This document shows, piece by piece, positions 1-9,557 of a DNA stretch of 64,000 nucleotides (its first letter is position 1; the number at the start of each line of letters is the position of its first letter). Origin of the DNA: Saccharophagus degradans 2-40 (GTDB taxonomy: Bacteria; Pseudomonadota; Gammaproteobacteria; Pseudomonadales; Cellvibrionaceae); the NCBI RefSeq assembly GCF_000013665.1, contig NC_007912.1, forward strand, positions 2,900,501 through 2,964,500, given 5' to 3'. The position numbers were made by a program, and so were the translations under genes. Below the pieces are notes generated by a model. The model worked only from the letters and a program-made list of their open reading frames with translations, made no database searches and was not told the DNA's origin.

Positions 1-684
1 ATTCATAAATCCTATGGCGCGGGCAGCCAAAAGCTACATGTTTTAAAAGGCATAGATCTACACATAGGCGCCGGTGAGATGGTCTCAATTATGGGCTCAT
101 CTGGCTCGGGTAAATCCACATTACTTAACATAATGGGCATTCTAGATTCCCATGACCAAGGGCAATACACCCTAGCCGATTGTGCAATTGGCCATCACCT
201 AAGCGAGCGGCAAGCAGCGTTTTTACGCAACCAACACCTTGGCTTTGTATTCCAGTCTTTTAACTTATTGCCCTTTAAAAATGCCCTAGAAAACATTGCA
301 CTACCGCTTTACTACCGCGGCATTAACCGTAAAAAACGCAACAAACTCGCTGAGGAATATATAGAACGCGTAGGCCTTGCCGACCGTAAACTGCATATGC
401 CAGGCGAACTCTCGGGCGGGCAAAAACAGCGTATCGCCATCGCTCGTGCGCTCATCTCAAACCCGCAAGTAATATTAGCCGATGAGCCCACCGGTGCATT
501 GGATAGCCAAACCACCGAAGAGGTTATGCAAATATTTAAAGAAGTAAATGCCGAAGGCAAAACCATTGTTATAGTTACCCACGAAAACGACATAGCCCAA
601 CAAACCCAAAGGCAAATTGTTTTTAAAGATGGCAATATCTTAAGCGATAGCGCGCCAGCCACCCCTGCGGCGACAGCGAGCTAA
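1..684 (+). CDS. ABC transporter ATP-binding protein, MacB/LolD type (5' end cut by window)
   Basis: The reading frame is open from base 1, so the true start lies outside the window; the ATG at 79 is internal. The visible part has a Walker A motif (GSSGSGKST), a Q-loop region (FVFQSFNLLP), the signature LSGGQKQR and Walker B plus D-loop (ILADEPTGALD), followed by the switch histidine in VTHE. These are the hallmarks of the MacB/LolD class of ATPases that power FtsX-type permeases. The stop is 4 bases before the first of two permease genes, with an adaptor gene further on, so this is the ATPase of a tripartite efflux or lipoprotein-export type system. The substrate cannot be told from sequence. 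Confidence 0.93.
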   Translation: MHKSYGAGSQKLHVLKGIDLHIGAGEMVSIMGSSGSGKSTLLNIMGILDSHDQGQYTLADCAIGHHLSERQAAFLRNQHLGFVFQSFNLLPFKNALENIALPLYYRGINRKKRNKLAEEYIERVGLADRKLHMPGELSGGQKQRIAIARALISNPQVILADEPTGALDSQTTEEVMQIFKEVNAEGKTIVIVTHENDIAQQTQRQIVFKDGNILSDSAPATPAATAS

Positions 685-688
685 CCCA

Positions 689-1948
689 ATGTTCGATTTC
701 GATAAATGGCAGGAAATATATTTCTCGGTTAAGCAAAACAAAATGCGCACTATACTTACCGCGTTTGGTGTTTTTTGGGGAATATTAATGCTTATGCTGC
801 TGCTGGGTGCCGGTAAAGGTTTACAAAATGGCTCTAATCGCAACTTTGGCTCAGACGATCGCAGCAGTATTTGGATATGGACCAGCACCACATCGGTATC
901 GCATGCGGGCATACCTAAAGGGCGTTACATACAGTTTTCTGAAGACGATATGCACGCAATCCGGCAAGCCATACCCGACACCAAGCATATTTCCGCAGAA
1001 ATTATGGCTGGCCAGCGCTGGCGTAGAACTATAAATGTTACCCATCAAAATCGCACCGGCGCCTTTAGCGTTTATGGCGTAGGCGACGAATACTTTAAAA
1101 TAAAAGTGTTTATCGATTTACGCGCTGGTCGCACCTTAAGCGCACTGGATGAACAAGAGTCGCGCAAGGTTGTAATGATAGGCACACGCGTTGCCGAAAA
1201 ACTATTCCCCAACGGCGAATCAGCCATAGACAAATACGTTTACTTCCACGGCATTGCTTTAAAAGTTGTTGGTGTATTTCACGACGACGCCCAACAAGGC
1301 AGAATGTCTGAACGCATTTATATGCCGCTTAGCACCTTCCAATTAACCTTCGGCCAAGCTAAAAGAATAAATGAAATTGTAGTTACACCCAAGCAAGGGG
1401 TAGACCCGTTTTTATTCGAATCGCAGGTGCTTGGCTTTTTAAAAACGCGTCACAAAGTGGCAATGGAAGATAACCAAGCCATTAACGCCTATAACTACGC
1501 TCGCCAAGCACAATCGGTTAACCAACTATTTACTGCCATTAATTTTTTTGTGTGGTTTGTAGGTTTGGGCACACTTGCAGCGGGCATAGTGGGCGTTAGC
1601 AACATAATGATAATTACTGTGAAAGATCGCACCCGCGAAATAGGTGTACGTAAAGCGTTGGGCGCAACCCCAGGCTCTATAGTTAGCATGATATTGTCGG
1701 AATCTGTACTTATAACCGCCTTGGCCGGCTATATAGGCTTGGTGTTGGGCATTGCCCTACTCGAAGGTGCCAACGCGCTAATTGTAGCCACAGGCAGTAA
1801 CCTTGCGTACTTTGATCGACCAGAAGTCGATTTAAACACAGCCTTTATTGCCCTAGGCATTTTAGTGGGTGCTGGCGCGCTCGCGGGGTTAGCACCAGCT
1901 CTGCACGCTTCGCGCATAATGCCCATTGAAGCCATGCGAGAAGAATAA
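689..1948 (+). CDS. ABC transporter permease, MacB/FtsX family (first of two)
   Basis: A 419-residue inner-membrane permease. It has one N-terminal membrane segment (about residues 20-42, after a KMRTILTAFGVFWGI motif), a large periplasmic MacB_PCD-type domain, then three C-terminal helices with the FtsX signature region (TREIGVRKALGATPGSI, about residues 312-328). It begins 4 bases after the ATPase stop and is followed after 1 base by a homologous permease. The pair probably forms a heterodimer in which each contributes one half. The length fits the 400-420 residue class. Confidence 0.93.
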   Translation: MFDFDKWQEIYFSVKQNKMRTILTAFGVFWGILMLMLLLGAGKGLQNGSNRNFGSDDRSSIWIWTSTTSVSHAGIPKGRYIQFSEDDMHAIRQAIPDTKHISAEIMAGQRWRRTINVTHQNRTGAFSVYGVGDEYFKIKVFIDLRAGRTLSALDEQESRKVVMIGTRVAEKLFPNGESAIDKYVYFHGIALKVVGVFHDDAQQGRMSERIYMPLSTFQLTFGQAKRINEIVVTPKQGVDPFLFESQVLGFLKTRHKVAMEDNQAINAYNYARQAQSVNQLFTAINFFVWFVGLGTLAAGIVGVSNIMIITVKDRTREIGVRKALGATPGSIVSMILSESVLITALAGYIGLVLGIALLEGANALIVATGSNLAYFDRPEVDLNTAFIALGILVGAGALAGLAPALHASRIMPIEAMREE

Positions 1949-1949
1949 A

Positions 1950-3206
1950 ATGCTGCAATTATTTGATACCGACGTTTGGCAAGAAATTTTCGACGTACTC
2001 AAACGCCATAAACTGCGCACCGCCCTCACCGCTTTTGGTGTGTTTTGGGGTATTTTTATGCTGGTGGTTTTAATGGGCGCAGGCAATGGTTTACAAAACG
2101 GAGCAGAAAGTAATTTTACTGGCGCTAAAAACTCTGTGTTTATCTGGTCTGGCCGCCCCACTAGCATTCCTTACAAAGGCTTATCGCGCGGACGCTATAT
2201 TCGCCTTAACGATACCGACATGGAAGCGCTGTACAGCCGCATTCCAGAAATACAACATATAGCGCCCAGCAACGGCATGGGCGACAGGCCCGTAAATCAT
2301 GCAGACAAAACCGAAACCTACAGCTTATCGGGTATTCAGCCCATCGAAATTACTGCGCAAGGTTATCGCTTAGAGCAAGGGCGATTTTTAAACGAGCTAG
2401 ATATAGAGCAAAAAAGAAAAGTGGTGGTGATTGGCACCCACGTACGCGACGTTTTATTTAACGGTGAAAATCCTGTTGGCAAAACCATAAAAACACTGGG
2501 CGTACGTTTTCTAGTTGTAGGGGTTATTGCACCTGCTTCTCTCGCCGACTGGGCACAACGCGACACACGCCGCGTTTATTTCCCCAACACCACATTGCGC
2601 AGCACGTTTAACCAGCGCGATGTCATTCACCGTATGCTTATTGCACCCAAAGACGGTGTAGATGCAGCCTGGCTGGAGCAGCAAGTACAAACCGTACTCA
2701 AAGAGCGCCACAAAATACACCCCGATGACCACGGCGTAATAGGTAGCTATAACGCCCAAAAAGATTACACTCGCGTGCAATCGCTGTTTACCGGCATACG
2801 CCTATTTAGTTGGTTTGTTGCAATAGGCACCATAATTGCCGGCGTTGTGGGCGTGGGCAATATTATGCTTATTTCAGTTAAAGAGCGAACCAAAGAAATA
2901 GGCATTCGCAAAGCCTTGGGGGCAACCCCACGCGCAATTATTGCCACCATATTGCAAGAATCGATTGTGCTTACTTTTATTTCGGGTTACTTCGGCTTAG
3001 TCGCAGGGGTGTTTGTTATTGAGCTCGCAAGTAAATTAATGCCCCCAGCTACAACCGGCAGCAACTTTTTTAGCAACCCAGAAATAGATTTCACCACCGC
3101 ACTCACAGCCATATCGGTATTGTTAATTGCAGGCGCTATTGCATCGGTTATGCCTGCTCAACGAGCCGCTGGCGTTAACCCTGTGGTGGCACTGCAAGAT
3201 GAATAG
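1950..3206 (+). CDS. ABC transporter permease, MacB/FtsX family (second of two)
   Basis: A 418-residue paralogue of the preceding permease with the same plan: N-terminal helix after KLRTALTAFGVFWGIF, a periplasmic domain, and an FtsX region containing TKEIGIRKALGATPRAI. The open frame extends upstream to an ATG at 1926 inside the previous gene. I chose the ATG at 1950 because it sits one base after the previous stop and gives the same N-terminal spacing as the first permease (xLFDTDVWQEIFxxLKxHKLRT). Translational coupling is likely. The two permeases are clearly diverged duplicates. Confidence 0.9.
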   Translation: MLQLFDTDVWQEIFDVLKRHKLRTALTAFGVFWGIFMLVVLMGAGNGLQNGAESNFTGAKNSVFIWSGRPTSIPYKGLSRGRYIRLNDTDMEALYSRIPEIQHIAPSNGMGDRPVNHADKTETYSLSGIQPIEITAQGYRLEQGRFLNELDIEQKRKVVVIGTHVRDVLFNGENPVGKTIKTLGVRFLVVGVIAPASLADWAQRDTRRVYFPNTTLRSTFNQRDVIHRMLIAPKDGVDAAWLEQQVQTVLKERHKIHPDDHGVIGSYNAQKDYTRVQSLFTGIRLFSWFVAIGTIIAGVVGVGNIMLISVKERTKEIGIRKALGATPRAIIATILQESIVLTFISGYFGLVAGVFVIELASKLMPPATTGSNFFSNPEIDFTTALTAISVLLIAGAIASVMPAQRAAGVNPVVALQDE

Positions 3207-3286
3207 CACCGACGAATAAGCACTACCCCTGTTAGAAAAAATTCATTTAATACATTAATAAAGCGCGTTACCAAAAGAGCCAAACT

Positions 3287-4372
3287 ATGAAAAAAGCATT
3301 TCTTATTTCGCTAGGCCTACTATTCTTAGTTGCATTTGTAGGTACAGGTGTATTTCTATATAAAAAATCGCAGCAAAAGCCAGTAATTTTTAAAACCGCG
3401 CAAGCTGAAACGCGAGATATTATTAGAAAAACAATCGCCACCGGTAAAATTGTGCCGCGCAAAGAAGTGGAGATTAAATCTCAGGTTTCAGGGGTGGTAG
3501 ATCAAGTATATGTAGAAGCTGGCGAGTATATTGAAAAAAATGCGCTTATCGCCAAAATACAAATAATACCGAATGTTGAACGGCTAAACGCAGCAGAATC
3601 ACGCTTGCAATCTGCCACCATTAGCTTTGAAGACGCAGCCCGCGAACTGCAACGTCAAAAACAACTGTTCGAAGACCAGCTTATATCCGAAGCGGAATAC
3701 CGAAAATACCTACTTGAATTTAATTTAAAGCAAGAAGCGGTGTCGTCTGCAGAAAGTAACCTCGCCATTATTCGTGAAGGCGCATCTAAAAAAGCTGGGC
3801 AAGTCTCTAACCTTGTGCACGCTACGCTATCGGGCACCATACTCGATATACCCGTAAAAGAAGGTCATTTTATAACGGAAACTAACACTTTTAACGCCGG
3901 CACCACTATTGCCACCATTGCCAATATGCAGGATCTAATTTTCGAAGGTACTGTGGACGAATCGGAAGTGGGTAAAATCGCTGAAGGTATGGAGCTGGTA
4001 TTGAACATTGGCGCCTTAGAAACAGAACAATTTACCGCCGAACTTGAGTATATATCCCCTAAAGGCGTGGATGACCAAGGCACCATTAAATTTGAAATAC
4101 GCGCTGCAGTAAAATTAAAAGACGATAGATTTTTACGTGCAGGCTACAGCGCAAATGCCGATATAGTGCTAGACCGTCGCGAGCAGGTACTGGCCCTAAA
4201 CGAACGCTTCTTACAATTCGACGATAAAACACCCTATGTCGAAGTAGAAACCGCCCCACAAACCTTCGAGAGGCGCGACATAGAAACAGGCTTATCGGAC
4301 GGTATATTTATAGAAATACTATCGGGGCTAAGCCTAACAGACAAAATAAAAGAACCCATTATCGGGCAATAA
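3287..4372 (+). CDS. Periplasmic adaptor (membrane fusion protein), HlyD/RND-like
   Basis: A 361-residue protein with an N-terminal signal anchor (about residues 4-25), then a split lipoyl/barrel-sandwich domain: first half around GKIVPRKEVEIKSQVSG, second half around SNLVHATLSGTILDIPV. A coiled-coil hairpin rich in Glu, Gln and Arg lies between them (about residues 100-160), and a beta-barrel domain follows. This is the MacA-like adaptor that joins the ABC permeases to an outer-membrane channel. No TolC-like gene is visible, so the channel is elsewhere or to the left. It is 80 bases from the permease gene and probably in the same operon. Confidence 0.9.
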   Translation: MKKAFLISLGLLFLVAFVGTGVFLYKKSQQKPVIFKTAQAETRDIIRKTIATGKIVPRKEVEIKSQVSGVVDQVYVEAGEYIEKNALIAKIQIIPNVERLNAAESRLQSATISFEDAARELQRQKQLFEDQLISEAEYRKYLLEFNLKQEAVSSAESNLAIIREGASKKAGQVSNLVHATLSGTILDIPVKEGHFITETNTFNAGTTIATIANMQDLIFEGTVDESEVGKIAEGMELVLNIGALETEQFTAELEYISPKGVDDQGTIKFEIRAAVKLKDDRFLRAGYSANADIVLDRREQVLALNERFLQFDDKTPYVEVETAPQTFERRDIETGLSDGIFIEILSGLSLTDKIKEPIIGQ

Positions 4373-4378
4373 AATTCA

Positions 4379-4446
4379 GCGGCTAATTGCTAATCGCTAG
4401 CAGCTAGCAGCTAGCAGCTAGTAATTAGCGGCTAGCAATTAGCAAA
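4379..4446. repeat. TAGC-rich palindromic and tandem repeat
   Basis: Between two convergent gene ends there are four to five tandem copies of a 7-base unit (ctagcag). They are flanked by an inverted repeat whose arms read like gctaattgctagc. Related TAGC-rich palindromes lie at 8114, 12785, 22275 and 37470, always just beyond gene 3' ends. Function unknown; it may act as a bidirectional hairpin. Confidence 0.6.
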
Positions 4447-4451
4447 CTGAC

Positions 4452-5843
4452 CTATTTTCTGCGCTCGGCTAATTCTGCGTGTACTTCGTCCATCACATTT
4501 TCGGTTAGCTTATACTGCAACATAAAACCCGCAGACATGGCCGCGCCAATTGCGGGGAATACACTAACCATTAAGCGCAAGCCCTGTTTAGTTTCTTCGC
4601 TTTGTAATTGGTTAGCTTCGTAACCGTAAAATGCAAGTAACCAACCGGTAACGGCACCACCAAACGTCCACCCCATTTTTTGCGCAAAAGAAGACGACGA
4701 GAAAATTAACCCTGTCGCACGGCGCCCGGATGAGTGCTCGGCAAAGTCGGCAATATCTGCATACATAGACCACATAAGTGGGAAAATAATACCTGCACAG
4801 GCGCTGATACAACACTGCAATATAATAATATTAAGCAACTGACTTTCGTCTAAGAAATAAAATAAGCCACTTAATACAGTAGCTAATAACATTGCGCAAA
4901 TAAACGTAGACCGCTTGCCAATACGATCTGAAATGGGCTGAGCCAACATAACACCCACAATATTGGCCACCTGCCCCGCTACCAAATAGGTGGTAATAAG
5001 GCTTAGCGACATACCGAATAACGCTATATCTTGATTTTCAAAGGTGTACTTAAAATAAAACACAGCAGCGCCATCGCGCAGGCTGTTAAACACTAAGGTA
5101 CATAACGCTGCACCCAACAACACAAACCAAGGTACATTTTTTAGCAAACTTTTTGCATCTTCGCCCAGGTTATCTTCTTGATTTTTAGGTGGCGCAATTC
5201 GCTCTTTGGTCCAAGCGAAGGTCATATAAAACAAGACTGCTGCAATAACGCCATATACGGCTATGGTTAACGTCCAGCCTACTTTGGCATTTTCTTCGCC
5301 GCCCATATTGCTGAATATATCGAGCAATGGCTCAATTAAAATAAACGCAAAAATACTGCCCGCAAACGCAAATACCATACGGTATGAAGCCAATGCGGTA
5401 CGATCTGAGCTGTTACTAGACATTACTCCAAGCAGTGAAGCGTAAGGCACGTTAACCGCCGTATAGGCCATCATCATCATGGTATAAGTTACATACGCAT
5501 AAATAAGCTTATTGCTTTGCGAAATATCTGGTGTGGTAAAAGTGAGAATACCGATAAGCGCGAAAGGTATTGCCCCCCACATAAGGTAAGGCCTAAATTT
5601 CCCCCACTTGGTTTCGGTGCGGTCGGCAATAATACCCATAATAGGGTCGTTAACAGAGTCCCACAGACGAGTAACCACAAACATGGTGCCCACTGCAGCG
5701 GCAGAAATACCGAATACATCGGTATAAAAAATCATTAAATAAACGCTAAAAAGCTTCCAGAACATGGATGATGCAAAGTCACCAAACCCATACCCTATTT
5801 TTTCTTTTACGCTAACTTGACTGTTTGGAGAGACCATAAACAC
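4452..5843 (-). CDS. MFS sugar:cation symporter, GPH family
   Basis: A 463-residue protein with twelve predicted membrane segments, no signal peptide and the glycoside-pentoside-hexuronide:cation symporter pattern: KIGYGFGDFASSMFWK at the N-terminus, RLWDSVNDPIMGIIADRT after helix 2, and WGKFRPYLMWGAIPFA. It probably imports oligosaccharides with Na+ or H+. It is transcribed away from a GH5 mannanase, and a LacI-type operator lies in the shared promoter region, so import of mannan fragments is a reasonable inference. An alternative ATG two codons in (5837) is equally possible. Confidence 0.88.
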   Translation of the reverse strand: MFMVSPNSQVSVKEKIGYGFGDFASSMFWKLFSVYLMIFYTDVFGISAAAVGTMFVVTRLWDSVNDPIMGIIADRTETKWGKFRPYLMWGAIPFALIGILTFTTPDISQSNKLIYAYVTYTMMMMAYTAVNVPYASLLGVMSSNSSDRTALASYRMVFAFAGSIFAFILIEPLLDIFSNMGGEENAKVGWTLTIAVYGVIAAVLFYMTFAWTKERIAPPKNQEDNLGEDAKSLLKNVPWFVLLGAALCTLVFNSLRDGAAVFYFKYTFENQDIALFGMSLSLITTYLVAGQVANIVGVMLAQPISDRIGKRSTFICAMLLATVLSGLFYFLDESQLLNIIILQCCISACAGIIFPLMWSMYADIADFAEHSSGRRATGLIFSSSSFAQKMGWTFGGAVTGWLLAFYGYEANQLQSEETKQGLRLMVSVFPAIGAAMSAGFMLQYKLTENVMDEVHAELAERRK

Positions 5844-5922
5844 ATCTTTTATTGTTGTTGATTGTTAGTTTGCACCACATTGCAGGTGACATTTTTACAG
5901 TTTAGAACATGGCAACACCCAA

Positions 5923-5936
5923 TGTAAACGGTTACA
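5923..5936. promoter_or_regulatory. LacI-family operator
   Basis: The 14-mer TGTAAACGGTTACA is a near-perfect palindrome around a central CG, the classic binding site of LacI/GalR-family repressors. It lies 80 bases upstream of the symporter start and 236 bases upstream of the mannanase. It could control either or both. No LacI-type gene is in this window. Confidence 0.65.
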
Positions 5937-6171
5937 CTTGCATTTAGCATATCATGCTCGCGCCGACACACGCACCAGCTTTAACTACCTATATTCTATA
6001 TAGCATGGGGTATTTACTGGGTACTAGCTCGGTATTAGCTCGATATTAACTTTGAAAAAAGCGAAAAATAGCGTGAAAAACACTAAAAATAACGCTTTTT
6101 ACTGCTAAATAGGCGTAATTGAGTAAAAAAGATAACTAACAATCAGTTTAAGCAATAACAGGAACTAGTCT

Positions 6172-7323
6172 ATGCCCTACTTTCAAGTGCCAAAGCCTTC
6201 ACTACCACTAGCTTGCGTTTTGCTGGTTATGCTCGTTAGCCTCGGCGCCTGCTCTGGCGCTATACAAAGCAACCACGGTGCAGAAGCAGCCCTTAAAACA
6301 CCACAAGGGCATGTAGTGATTAAGGGTAAACCCGTATATTTAAGCGGCTTTAACGTGGCTTGGTTCGATTTTGCCCGCGACTTTGGCAAAGGCGTAGACG
6401 AAAAGGCACTGCGCAAGGCGTTACAGCAAGTAAAAGATTCTGGTGGTAACTCTCTGCGCTGGTGGATGCACACAGACGGCTCACAAACCCCTGAATGGCG
6501 CACTGTGAAGGGTGTACGCTTGGTTGCGGGCCCAGGCGGGTCGCTTATACAAGACTTAAAAACCGCGTTAGATATTGCCGCAGAATACGATGTGTACATT
6601 GTGCCCTCTATCTGGTCGTTCGATATGCTTAAAGACAACGACTACCGCAAACCGCCCACGCAAGATAACTACCGCTTACTCACCGAAGATAAAGTGCTAA
6701 ACAGCTATATAAACAATGCCTTAGTACCCATGGTGCAAGCACTCAATTACCACCCGCAATTAGCCGCGTGGGAGTTATTCAACGAACCCGAAAACATGAC
6801 CGAAAGCTGGTTTCCGCAGCAACAAGGCTTTTACGGCGGCAAAGTGCCTAGCCTAAAACAATTGCAAAAAGTGCAAGCACTTATGACCGCAGCTATCCAC
6901 CAAGCAGCTTTAGATATTAACCAAGTTGCACTGGTTACTACTGGCTCAAAATCGATGGGCAAATACAATTCAGATATTGCAGGGGGCATTAACCTTTATC
7001 GCGACGACCGTATGATTGCAGCCGCGGGCGGCAACCCTCTAGCCACTCTCGATTTTTACGCCCCCCACTATTACAACAACGAATCAAAACACGGTGCTTG
7101 GTCGCCCTTTCATCACCATGTTGATTACTGGCAAGTAACTAAACCTGTGGTAATTGGTGAGTTCCACGCAAACGAAACGCTGGACGTATTAAACGACCCA
7201 GTAAAAGCTGAAGACTTGTGTAGTAGGTTAATTGATAACGGCTATGCAGGTGGCTGGTCTTGGCAATGGAACGAGCATGTGGAGCATTTAATGCACTGCC
7301 AAGAGCGGGCTGCTATTCGCTGA
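6172..7323 (+). CDS. GH5-family endo-mannanase-like lipoprotein
   Basis: A 383-residue secreted lipoprotein with a signal peptide ending in a lipobox (LVSLGAC, Cys27). The rest is one catalytic (beta/alpha)8 domain. Clan-A features are visible: the acid/base Glu205 in FNEPE, the histidine-tyrosine region APHYY, and the nucleophile Glu330 in VVIGEFH. The opening motif (GHVVIKGKPVYLSGFN) and NSLRWWMHTDG fit GH5 mannanases. It likely cuts beta-1,4-mannan at the outer membrane surface. The divergent GPH symporter fits uptake of the products. The exact substrate is inferred from family resemblance. Confidence 0.82.
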   Translation: MPYFQVPKPSLPLACVLLVMLVSLGACSGAIQSNHGAEAALKTPQGHVVIKGKPVYLSGFNVAWFDFARDFGKGVDEKALRKALQQVKDSGGNSLRWWMHTDGSQTPEWRTVKGVRLVAGPGGSLIQDLKTALDIAAEYDVYIVPSIWSFDMLKDNDYRKPPTQDNYRLLTEDKVLNSYINNALVPMVQALNYHPQLAAWELFNEPENMTESWFPQQQGFYGGKVPSLKQLQKVQALMTAAIHQAALDINQVALVTTGSKSMGKYNSDIAGGINLYRDDRMIAAAGGNPLATLDFYAPHYYNNESKHGAWSPFHHHVDYWQVTKPVVIGEFHANETLDVLNDPVKAEDLCSRLIDNGYAGGWSWQWNEHVEHLMHCQERAAIR

Positions 7324-7331
7324 TATAAAAA

Positions 7332-7356
7332 AGCCGCTCAATATTTTTGAGCGGCT
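7332..7356 (+). terminator. Rho-independent terminator after the mannanase gene
   Basis: Perfect 9-bp stem (agccgctca / tgagcggct) with a 7-base loop, beginning 8 bases after the stop codon and followed by a T-rich run. Confidence 0.85.
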
Positions 7357-7549
7357 ATTTTATTCCGGTTAACGTTTTTATTTGCACTCTTCTGCAACGA
7401 AAATGAAATGTGTCGAAGGCGTTTACACCTTAAAACAAGTTCACCGCAACACTAAACCCTTTTGTCGAATCTGTATTGTCTCTTAGTGTACCTAAACGTA
7501 GTGTCCGCTGGTTGAAAATAAACCACCACGCAACCCACAAGGACACGCC

Positions 7550-8104
7550 ATGCGAAATCTTTTAAAACAAGCAGGATCAAAAATAATTGCATCAACAGCC
7601 ATACTAGGACTATCACTCTCTGCACACGCAGGGTTGTTTGAGTATTCCTACAGTTTTGGGAATGGCAATAGCGTAAGCGGCACACTTACAGGCGATGTTA
7701 ACGGCGCCTATGTTCAAAACGTAGAAGCCGTAACACTTACTATTAATACCCAGGAATTAAATCAAACGTTTTACGATGTAGGCTTAACGAATGGCAGCTG
7801 GAGTGGCGACGCGATAGTTTCATTTGATGCAAGCCTAAATAACTTTTTGTTTAGCGATGTAAATTACCCATCGCAAACAAATTACTCGGTGTTTTTCCAA
7901 ATGATAAACTACGGGTCTACGCACAACGCTAAAATATACAACAAAAACCCAAGCGTATACTCTTCCGACCGCCCCATTAACGCGAGCGCATGGTCGCTTA
8001 CCGAAGTAGCAAGCGTACCCGAACCCGCATCGCTAATACTTTTTGGGCTAGGCCTTATAGGCGTTGCAGCTAGTCGCCGCAAAAATATGAAAATTAGTAA
8101 CTAA
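7550..8104 (+). CDS. PEP-CTERM sorting domain protein
   Basis: A 184-residue secreted protein with a signal peptide (about 1-27, cleaved near AHA-GLF). The C-terminal cassette has the VPEPASL motif, a short hydrophobic helix (ILFGLGLIGVAA) and a basic end (SRRK). This is the PEP-CTERM signal processed by exosortase systems, so the mature protein is probably exported and anchored or released in the extracellular matrix. The middle, about 130 residues of beta-rich sequence, has no recognised domain. No exosortase gene is in the window. Confidence 0.88.
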   Translation: MRNLLKQAGSKIIASTAILGLSLSAHAGLFEYSYSFGNGNSVSGTLTGDVNGAYVQNVEAVTLTINTQELNQTFYDVGLTNGSWSGDAIVSFDASLNNFLFSDVNYPSQTNYSVFFQMINYGSTHNAKIYNKNPSVYSSDRPINASAWSLTEVASVPEPASLILFGLGLIGVAASRRKNMKISN

Positions 8105-8113
8105 TTAAAAATC

Positions 8114-8147
8114 GCTAATCGCTAGTAACTAAATATTAGCGATTAGC
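8114..8147. repeat. TAGC-rich palindrome, possible bidirectional terminator
   Basis: Perfect 10-bp inverted repeat (gctaatcgct / agcgattagc) around a 14-base loop, located between the convergent ends of the PEP-CTERM gene and the REC-domain gene. It belongs to the TAGC repeat family described in the findings. Confidence 0.6.
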
Positions 8148-8168
8148 TACTAGCTTTTAACAATCAAT

Positions 8169-9557
8169 TTACAAATAACTAAACCCAACAGAAATACGAT
8201 TATTTTTCGCGGCAATGGCATTCCACTGCCCAGCTGTTACTGTTTCTATAGGCTCAGGGTAAGCCATTTTAGGTTGCGCTAAACCGCTCACACCTAAACT
8301 AACACTAATTCTACCCTCTTTAATTGGCTGAGCATTTTGCTCATACCCCAAAAACGGCATACTTAAATAATCGCCTACTTGGTATTCTCTGTTTAAATCC
8401 GACACTAATACGCAGTTTTGAACCAACGTTTCGGGCGCGGCTAACACCCAATCGCCTGCGCTATTCATTTGTACACAAAAGTTACCAAAGTGAATATCTA
8501 GCTCTACCAACCCGGTAAAACCTGCCGCAGCTAATTGGTACGTTAGGGCATTAAGTTTAACAATTTGCTCTTCACCTAAAGGCTGTGCGCCGTAGTCAAA
8601 GTGCATATTATTCTCTAACGCCCAACTCACTACATCCATTACGGCTGGGTCTACGCCATCTAAACCGTGCTCGGTTTCCTGTGCAGAAAGGTATTCCGTT
8701 AAGCTGGATATTAAAGCTTGATTATCGGTATTCAGCTTCATTAATTGCGAATACTGCTGCTTGATAAATTGATTATCGCGCTTACTGTCGTATAGCTCCC
8801 ACGCGATTAACCCTAAGCCAATAAAAATTAAAAACAGCAACGAGCTAGATATAAACTGCCCGCGCCTATTTTCTGCAGTTAATTCGGCATTTAACACAGA
8901 AACCGGCACATCATCGATGGTAGGTTCCGTTTTCTGGTTTTTTTCAAGCTCACCACTTAACCTGCGAACAATAAAACGCGAATTATCGGCAATTTGCTGG
9001 CGCACATCGGCAATGTGCATTTCAAATAGTTTGGCAACTTGCGTTTGCACCTTCACTAACACGGGGTCTTCATCGTTAGCTGGTGGCAAATCTACATGGG
9101 TTTTTTCGGCGGGCATACTTACGGGGTCTATAACCGTATTCACCGGTTTAGTTGCTACCGCAGCATCTTCGGCTTCGCCTTTAGGTACAATATGCAGGCA
9201 CGCTAACACCCGCTCTAAACTCGAGGGCTTAATGATTTCTTTAGAAAGAATATCTAATGCGCCTAACGCACGCGCCTGACCAACGTACACATCCCCTTTT
9301 TGCGATGTGTACATAATGACCGGAATAGTGGCAGTATTGGGGTTGGCTTTAATAATTTTTAACGCTTCAAAACCATCCATACCCTCCATGTGGTGATCCA
9401 TAAACACCACGGCAGGCATACGGTAACTTAAATACCCTAACGCCTCTTCTGCACTTGATACTATATCTACCGCTAAATCGTAGCGGGATAACATTTTACG
9501 CAGTCTAACCTGAGCGGTTTTGGAGTCGTCTACTATCAACGCCCTTTGCATACCCAC
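8169..9557 (-). CDS. Response-regulator receiver domain protein with a membrane segment
   Basis: A 462-residue protein. Residues 4-120 form a CheY-like receiver domain with the acidic pair D10/D11, phospho-acceptor D54 (VVFMDHHM), and the Thr and Lys switch residues (MYTSQ, LSKE). A linker follows. Then come one strongly hydrophobic helix (about 237-258, SSLLFLIFIGLGLIAW), a short coiled segment, and a C-terminal region of about 180 residues with no recognised family. With a cytoplasmic receiver domain, the C-terminal part would be periplasmic. No output DNA-binding or enzymatic domain is visible. It is monocistronic and convergent with the PEP-CTERM gene. Confidence 0.75.
   Translation of the reverse strand: MGMQRALIVDDSKTAQVRLRKMLSRYDLAVDIVSSAEEALGYLSYRMPAVVFMDHHMEGMDGFEALKIIKANPNTATIPVIMYTSQKGDVYVGQARALGALDILSKEIIKPSSLERVLACLHIVPKGEAEDAAVATKPVNTVIDPVSMPAEKTHVDLPPANDEDPVLVKVQTQVAKLFEMHIADVRQQIADNSRFIVRRLSGELEKNQKTEPTIDDVPVSVLNAELTAENRRGQFISSSLLFLIFIGLGLIAWELYDSKRDNQFIKQQYSQLMKLNTDNQALISSLTEYLSAQETEHGLDGVDPAVMDVVSWALENNMHFDYGAQPLGEEQIVKLNALTYQLAAAGFTGLVELDIHFGNFCVQMNSAGDWVLAAPETLVQNCVLVSDLNREYQVGDYLSMPFLGYEQNAQPIKEGRISVSLGVSGLAQPKMAYPEPIETVTAGQWNAIAAKNNRISVGFSYL

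Noticed and set aside
7452-7685. 77-codon minus-strand frame over the start of the PEP-CTERM gene
   Set aside because: It overlaps the promoter and signal peptide of a well-supported gene and lacks a start signal.
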